From Arthrobacter agilis (GTDB lineage Bacteria > Actinomycetota > Actinomycetes > Actinomycetales > Micrococcaceae): a stretch of 64,000 nt of DNA. The translations under genes and the position numbers were made by a program. The DNA lies in assembly GCF_030816075.1 (NCBI RefSeq), contig NZ_JAUSXO010000001.1, positions 3,038,001 through 3,102,000 on the forward strand, given 5' to 3'. This document shows, piece after piece, positions 59,840-64,000 of this stretch (positions are counted from its first letter, which is position 1; each line of letters starts with the position of its first letter). A model generated the notes under the pieces. It was given only the letters and a program-made list of their open reading frames with translations. It did no database searches and was not told where the DNA came from.

Positions 59840-60907
59840 ATGCTTCCTGCTCCCGTCAGTACGCTCTCCCCGTCCACCGCGACCGGCCACCCGATCCGCT
59901 GGGGCGTCATCGCCACAGGTTCCATCGCCGCCCGGGTGGTGCAGGACCTCACGCTCCTCGAGGACGCGATCCTCCATGCCGTCAGTTCCCGCAGCGAAGC
60001 ATCTGTCAGCGCTTTCGCCCGGAAGTTCGGGTTCGCGAGAGCCTATGCGGACACCGACGGGGCCCTGGGCTACGAACGCCTGCTCGCCGATCCTGCCGTC
60101 GACGTGGTCTACATCGCCACTCCCCACGCACAGCACCACGTCATCGCCCTGGCTGCACTCACCGCGGGCAAGCATGTGCTCTGCGAGAAACCCATCACCA
60201 TGAACGCGGCGCAGGCCCGTGAACTGGCCGAGCTCGCGCAGGAACGAGGGCTCTTCCTGATGGAAGCCGTCTGGACGCGCTTCCTGCCGAGCTTCTGCCG
60301 CGCGATCGAGATCCTTCGGGCAGGAGAGATCGGCGAGCCGCGCTGGCTGCAGGCCGACCTCGGATTCGCACCTGCGTTCGACCCGGCATCGCGGACCTGG
60401 GACCCTGCTGCGGGAGGCGGGGCACTGCTGGACCTCGCGGTGTACCCGCTGACCTGGGCGCTCGGAGCTCTGGGGGAGCCCGACAGCATGCTGGCCACCG
60501 GAACGCTGACCCCCGAGGGGATCGATCTGCACGACGCCCTCACCCTCACCTACGACAGCGGCGCCCACGCGCAAGTCATCACCTCGATCGGTGCCGCGTG
60601 TCCGAGCGTGGTCACCATCGGAGGCGCCGGCGGCTGGCTGCGATCCTCGGCACCCCTCTTCAACCCGGCCGAGCTCATCGTCCAGCCCCGCCGGGGCACC
60701 CTGAGGACGGAACGCTTCGAGGTGGTCGGCAACGGCTTCAGCTATGAACTGCGCGAAGTCACCCGATGCCTCCAGGCCGGCCTGACCGAGAGCCCGCACA
60801 TGACTCCCGCGGAATCGATCATGATGATGGAACTGCTGGATGAAGCACGCCGCCAGATGGGTCTGCGCTATTCCAGCGACCCAGGAACGGTTCCGGCGTT
60901 CTCCTGA
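59840..60907 (+). CDS. Gfo/Idh/MocA-family oxidoreductase
   Basis: A 355-residue NAD(P)-dependent sugar-type dehydrogenase: Rossmann start IRWGVIATGSIAARVVQDL, VYIATPHAQHHVIALAALTAGKHVLCEKPITMN (the conserved EKP) and WTRFLPSF with DLAVYPLTWAL in the second domain. It acts on a sugar or cyclic polyol. GAAAGGCCGTCCG precedes the ATG at 59840. Located next to the beta-glucoside operon, but with its own leader containing the CCTGC repeat. Confidence 0.88.
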   Translation: MLPAPVSTLSPSTATGHPIRWGVIATGSIAARVVQDLTLLEDAILHAVSSRSEASVSAFARKFGFARAYADTDGALGYERLLADPAVDVVYIATPHAQHHVIALAALTAGKHVLCEKPITMNAAQARELAELAQERGLFLMEAVWTRFLPSFCRAIEILRAGEIGEPRWLQADLGFAPAFDPASRTWDPAAGGGALLDLAVYPLTWALGALGEPDSMLATGTLTPEGIDLHDALTLTYDSGAHAQVITSIGAACPSVVTIGGAGGWLRSSAPLFNPAELIVQPRRGTLRTERFEVVGNGFSYELREVTRCLQAGLTESPHMTPAESIMMMELLDEARRQMGLRYSSDPGTVPAFS

Positions 60908-60972
60908 CCGGAGCCGGCCGCTCCTGCGATGACACGGAGGGCGCGGGCGCGGTCGGCGCCCGGTCCGGTCAG
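60904..60972. terminator. Compound terminator between convergent genes
   Basis: CTGACCGGA (60904-60912) and TCCGGTCAG (60964-60972) are perfect 9-bp arms that include both stop codons; inside, GGGCGC/GCGCCC (60945-60961) forms a second stem. Confidence 0.55.
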
Positions 60973-62700
60973 TGACCGGCTGTTCGCGGTCGCAGGCGGG
61001 TCTCCTCGATGTCGAGGATCCTCTGTGCCTCGGCCAGGATCCTCGAGGGGTATCTACCCTCGCGACGCGCGGTGAGCAGGGCTTCCCGTTCCGCCTGCAC
61101 CACTGCGAGGCGCAGTTGCCGGTACTGGCGGTGGGGTGATGGTGCGTCCTTCTCCTCCAGGACATGGGCTCGTTCCCAGCTGGACTCGCTGCGCAGGAAC
61201 GTGTCCTGGCGGACCCGTTCGATGACGTCGGGCTCCACGATCGTGCCGGCACCCAGGATCGAATCCGGTGTCTCGAGGACCCGCAGCCCCGTGTCGGCGA
61301 GGTCGTCGAACAGGGTCGCGGATTCACGGAGGTCCGCCGTCGCGTCGACGCCGCGGATGCCGAGGACGCGGATGAGCGCGGGTAGGGTGCCGCCCTGCAG
61401 GAGCAGCGTGGTGATCGCCACGGTGAAGGCGATCAGGACGAGTTGTTCCCGATAGGGGACCGAATCGGGCAGGGACTGGGCCCGCCGCCAGTGTCACCAC
61501 CCCGCGCATTCCCGACCAGCCCAGGACGAGCGCTCCCTTCCAGCCCAGTCCTTCCCGGCGCTCCTGCTCCAGGTCGGCCCGCCGTTTGTCGTAGATGCGC
61601 TGACGCAGCCGGCGCCGCCGCTCCTGGCGGGCACTACCCGGTGCGTTGCCGCGTGCCCGGTCGAGGCTGAGCCACAGGAGCAGGGTCCTGTGCTCGGCAC
61701 GGGCTGCACGGCGCCGCAGGATGAAGACCATCGGGAACACCCACGCGCATCGGATGACGACCAGGACGGCGGTGACCAGGAGGCCGATCAGCACCGCCTG
61801 CGGAATGCCCAGCAGGTCCTCATCGATGTTCTCGATCAGGTGCCGCAGTTCCAGGCCCATGAGCAGGAACACGGCGTTCTCGAGCAGGAACTGCACCGTA
61901 CGCCAGTTGACGTTGTCGCTGATCCTCGCCTGCGCATTCAGGGAGCTGGCGCTACGGTGGCCGCTGTAGAGCCCGGCAACGACCACGGCCAGCACCCCGG
62001 AAGCCCCCAGTTCCTCTGCCGGGATGAAGGCCAGGAAGGGCACGATGAAGGAGATCGCCGTGTCCAGCACCGGGTCGTGGAGTTTCGAGCGGACATAGAC
62101 GGTGACGACGCCGATCACCAGGCCGAAGACGACGGCCACGCTCACGGCGTAGCCGAAGTCCCCGATTCCGCCCCACACCCCGGACATGCTCCCGGCCGCC
62201 ACCGCGAGCGCGCTTCGCAGCAGGACCAGTGCCGTGGCGTCGTTCACCAGGCCCTCGCCCTCGAGCACCGTCACCAACCGTGGCGGCAGGCCCAACCGCT
62301 TGCCGATCGACGTCGCCGCCACCGCGTCCGGGGGGCTGACCACTGCACCCAGCGCGACAGCGGCAGCGAAGTCCAGTTCCGGCAACAGCGCGTACAGCAC
62401 CAGTCCCGTGATGAACGCGGAGACGAGCACCAGCACCACGGACAGGCTCGTGATCGCCCCGAGGTTGCGCCTGAAGTCGATGACCGGGACCTTGATCGCG
62501 GCCGCATAGAGCAGGGGTGGGAGCACCCCCGCCAGGATCCATTCATGGGGTACGGCGACGGACGGCACGCCGGGGGCGTAGGAAAGCGCCAACCCCACGA
62601 CGACGAGGATCAGCGGAGCCGCCACACCGAGCTTCTTCGAACTACTCGCGACCGCCACCATCAGGACGACCGCCACCACACCCGCTACCGCCAGCTCCAT
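60969..62700 (-). pseudogene. Na+/H+ antiporter (CPA1/NhaP family), broken by a one-base insertion
   Basis: Frame 1 (62700 to about 61485) encodes twelve helices of a CPA1 antiporter, with VVSPPDAVAATSIGKRLGLPPRLVTVLEGEGLVNDATALVL, the ion-binding Asp region. At WSGMRGVVTLAA the frame breaks: the expected continuation AQSLPDSVPYREQLVLIAF and the C-terminal cytosolic tail (61421 down to the TGA at 60969) are in another frame. Removing one C in the CCC at 61481-61483 restores a 577-residue protein. It may be a real pseudogene or a consensus error. Confidence 0.8.
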
Positions 62701-62733
62701 CCCATCACCCTATCGAGGCTGTGCGGCCGCCTC

Positions 62734-64000
62734 TCAGAAGCCGTGGAGCGTCTGGTCCCGCGCGACGCTGCCGGATCCCAGCTCGGCAAGGGAAGCGTGT
62801 CCACTGAGTCCGAGGGCTATGTCGAGTTCCGCAAGGAGGTTCCGGAGAACGGTCTCGGCACCCGCGGTCCCGGCCAGGGCGAGCCCGTACACCCACGGTC
62901 TGCCGATGAGGACGGCGGTTGCACCGAGTGCCAGGGCGATGAGGATATCGCTGCCGGTGCGGATGCCGCTGTCGAACAGGACGGGCACCCGCCCGTCGAC
63001 CTGCCGCACGATGCCGGGCAACGTGTCCAGGGCTCCGATCGCACCGTCGATCTGCCGGCCGCCGTGATTGCTCACCACGATCCCGTCCGCTCCGGATGCG
63101 ACCGCCCGTTCGGCGTCCTCGGGGCGCTGGATCCCCTTGAGGATGATGGGAAGCGTCGTGCGATCACGCACGAAAGCCAGGTCGTCCCACGTCAGCGAGG
63201 ATCTGGAGAAGACGTCCAGGAAGGTCTCGACTGCTGCCCGCGGTTCGGGCGAGCGCAGGTTGGCCCTGAAATCCCCGGGGTGGTGACGGGTCATGCTGAC
63301 CAGGGTCCGGACCATGGCGGCATTGATCCGCGGATCCGGGCGGCGTACCGACCGTGACGGCCTCCGGGCGTCGGGCGCGGCGATGCGATCGGCGACCAGT
63401 CGGCGGAAGACGGGGTCGCTGGTGTACTGGGCGATGCCCAGTCCCTGGGCGAAAGGAAGATAGGCGAGGTCGAGATCGCGGGGGCCGCCACCCGAGGATA
63501 TGCGTGTCGAGCGTGATGACGATTGCTTCGGCTCCGGCTGCTTCCGCCCTGCCGATCAGGCTTTCGACGAGTTCGTCGGAGCTGCTCCAGTACAACTGGA
63601 ACCAGTGCGGCGCCCCCGGTGTCGCTGCGAAGGCCTGCTCGAGCGGGATCGACGCCTGGTTGGAGGCGACATACGGGATGCCGAGGGACGCGGCGGCCCG
63701 GGCGATACCGAGATCGGCGTCCCGGTGTGCGAGCTCGAGCACGCCGACAGGGGCCGCGATGACGGGGTGTGGCAGCGTCCGCCCGAACAGGTCGACGCTG
63801 AGGTCCCGTTCGCCGACGTCCTTGAGCATCGACGGGATGATGCGGACCCGCTCGAACGCTTCCCTGTTGGCGCGGGCGGTGGATTCACCGCCCGCGGATC
63901 CGGCGACATAGGCGAACGCCTTCGCCGACATGCGCCTGCGCGCTGCTGCCTCGAGGGCTGCCGGTGACGAGGGAACCACGGGCACGCGCCCCATCGCCCC
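62734..64000 (-). pseudogene. Lactate 2-monooxygenase-like FMN enzyme, frameshifted, cut at the window edge
   Basis: The two parts are MSAKAFAYVAGSAGGESTARANREAF, FGRTLPHPVIAAPVGVLELAHRDADLGIARAAA and [13 protein letters not shown] in one frame, and [33 protein letters not shown] (catalytic His) in another. The expected bridge [22 protein letters not shown] lies at the junction, and dropping one base of the five-G run 63480-63484 restores it. The group converts lactate to acetate and CO2 with O2. Homologues start about 20 residues before the ATG at 63994, so the true start is probably outside the window. Confidence 0.8.

Noticed and set aside
1..64000. tRNA, rRNA or CRISPR features
   Set aside because: No cloverleaf-like segment, rRNA core motif or regularly spaced repeat was noticed on reading both strands; a covariance search was not possible here.

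Overview
The window is GC-rich DNA (about 70% by eye) with tightly packed operons, frequent ATGA stop/start overlaps and many GTG starts. It looks like an actinobacterial chromosome. Gene content fits a soil Arthrobacter or close Micrococcaceae relative: a homoprotocatechuate extradiol dioxygenase of the Brevibacterium/Arthrobacter type, a TIGR03767-type phosphoesterase, and a rhamnose locus with a fused aldolase-dehydrogenase. The genus is inferred; no rRNA or tRNA gene is present to confirm it. I saw no phage, insertion sequence or CRISPR array.

Layout. 0-2.4 kb: end of an SDR epimerase, an LmeA/DUF2993 protein and a family-1 glycosyltransferase. 2.4-6.5 kb (minus): a FAD aromatic hydroxylase, an IclR regulator and a phenylacetate-CoA ligase, with a palindromic IclR-type operator upstream. 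6.7-12.4 kb: small stress and housekeeping genes (WYL regulator, VOC, SnoaL, DUF488, GreA/B-like, MarR, acetyltransferase). 12.5-18.9 kb: a homoprotocatechuate meta-cleavage operon (FAH-RraA fusion, GntR, HpaE, HpaD, HpaH, HpaI). 19.0-20.6 kb: two clpP genes facing a PopR/ClgR-like regulator; the second ClpP has lost its catalytic Ser and Asp. 20.7-23 kb: PadR, DUF1048 and a DrrAB-type ABC exporter, with a 44-bp palindrome upstream.

24-38.3 kb is an L-rhamnose locus. A leftward ABC importer (RhaT, P, Q, S), sugar isomerase and mutarotase, and a rightward RhaI, fused aldolase/lactaldehyde dehydrogenase, RhaB and LldD together predict rhamnose conversion to DHAP and, through lactaldehyde and lactate, pyruvate. 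A LacI regulator lies between them, and the same 12-bp operator stands before both operons.

38.3-45.7 kb is a signalling region: ArsR-VOC, PAS-ANTAR, then a NarL-type histidine kinase/response regulator and a CPBP protease. Two genes that flank this module, a lipoprotein and a membrane protein, share a conserved leader of about 190 nt in opposite orientations. 45.7-53.5 kb holds a C45-type hydrolase, a histidine phosphatase, an MFS transporter, a metallophosphoesterase, MgtC, a LacI regulator and a TspO-like protein. 53.6-59.7 kb is a CebR-like beta-glucoside uptake operon (binding protein, two permeases, GH1 enzyme, LacI). The end holds a Gfo/Idh/MocA oxidoreductase, a frameshifted Na+/H+ antiporter and a frameshifted lactate 2-monooxygenase cut by the window edge.

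Three genes carry single extra-base frameshifts of the same kind, which points to possible consensus errors. The observations most worth pursuing are the duplicated leader around the two-component system, the degenerate ClpP pair with its LAA-ended regulator, and the FAH-RraA fusion.
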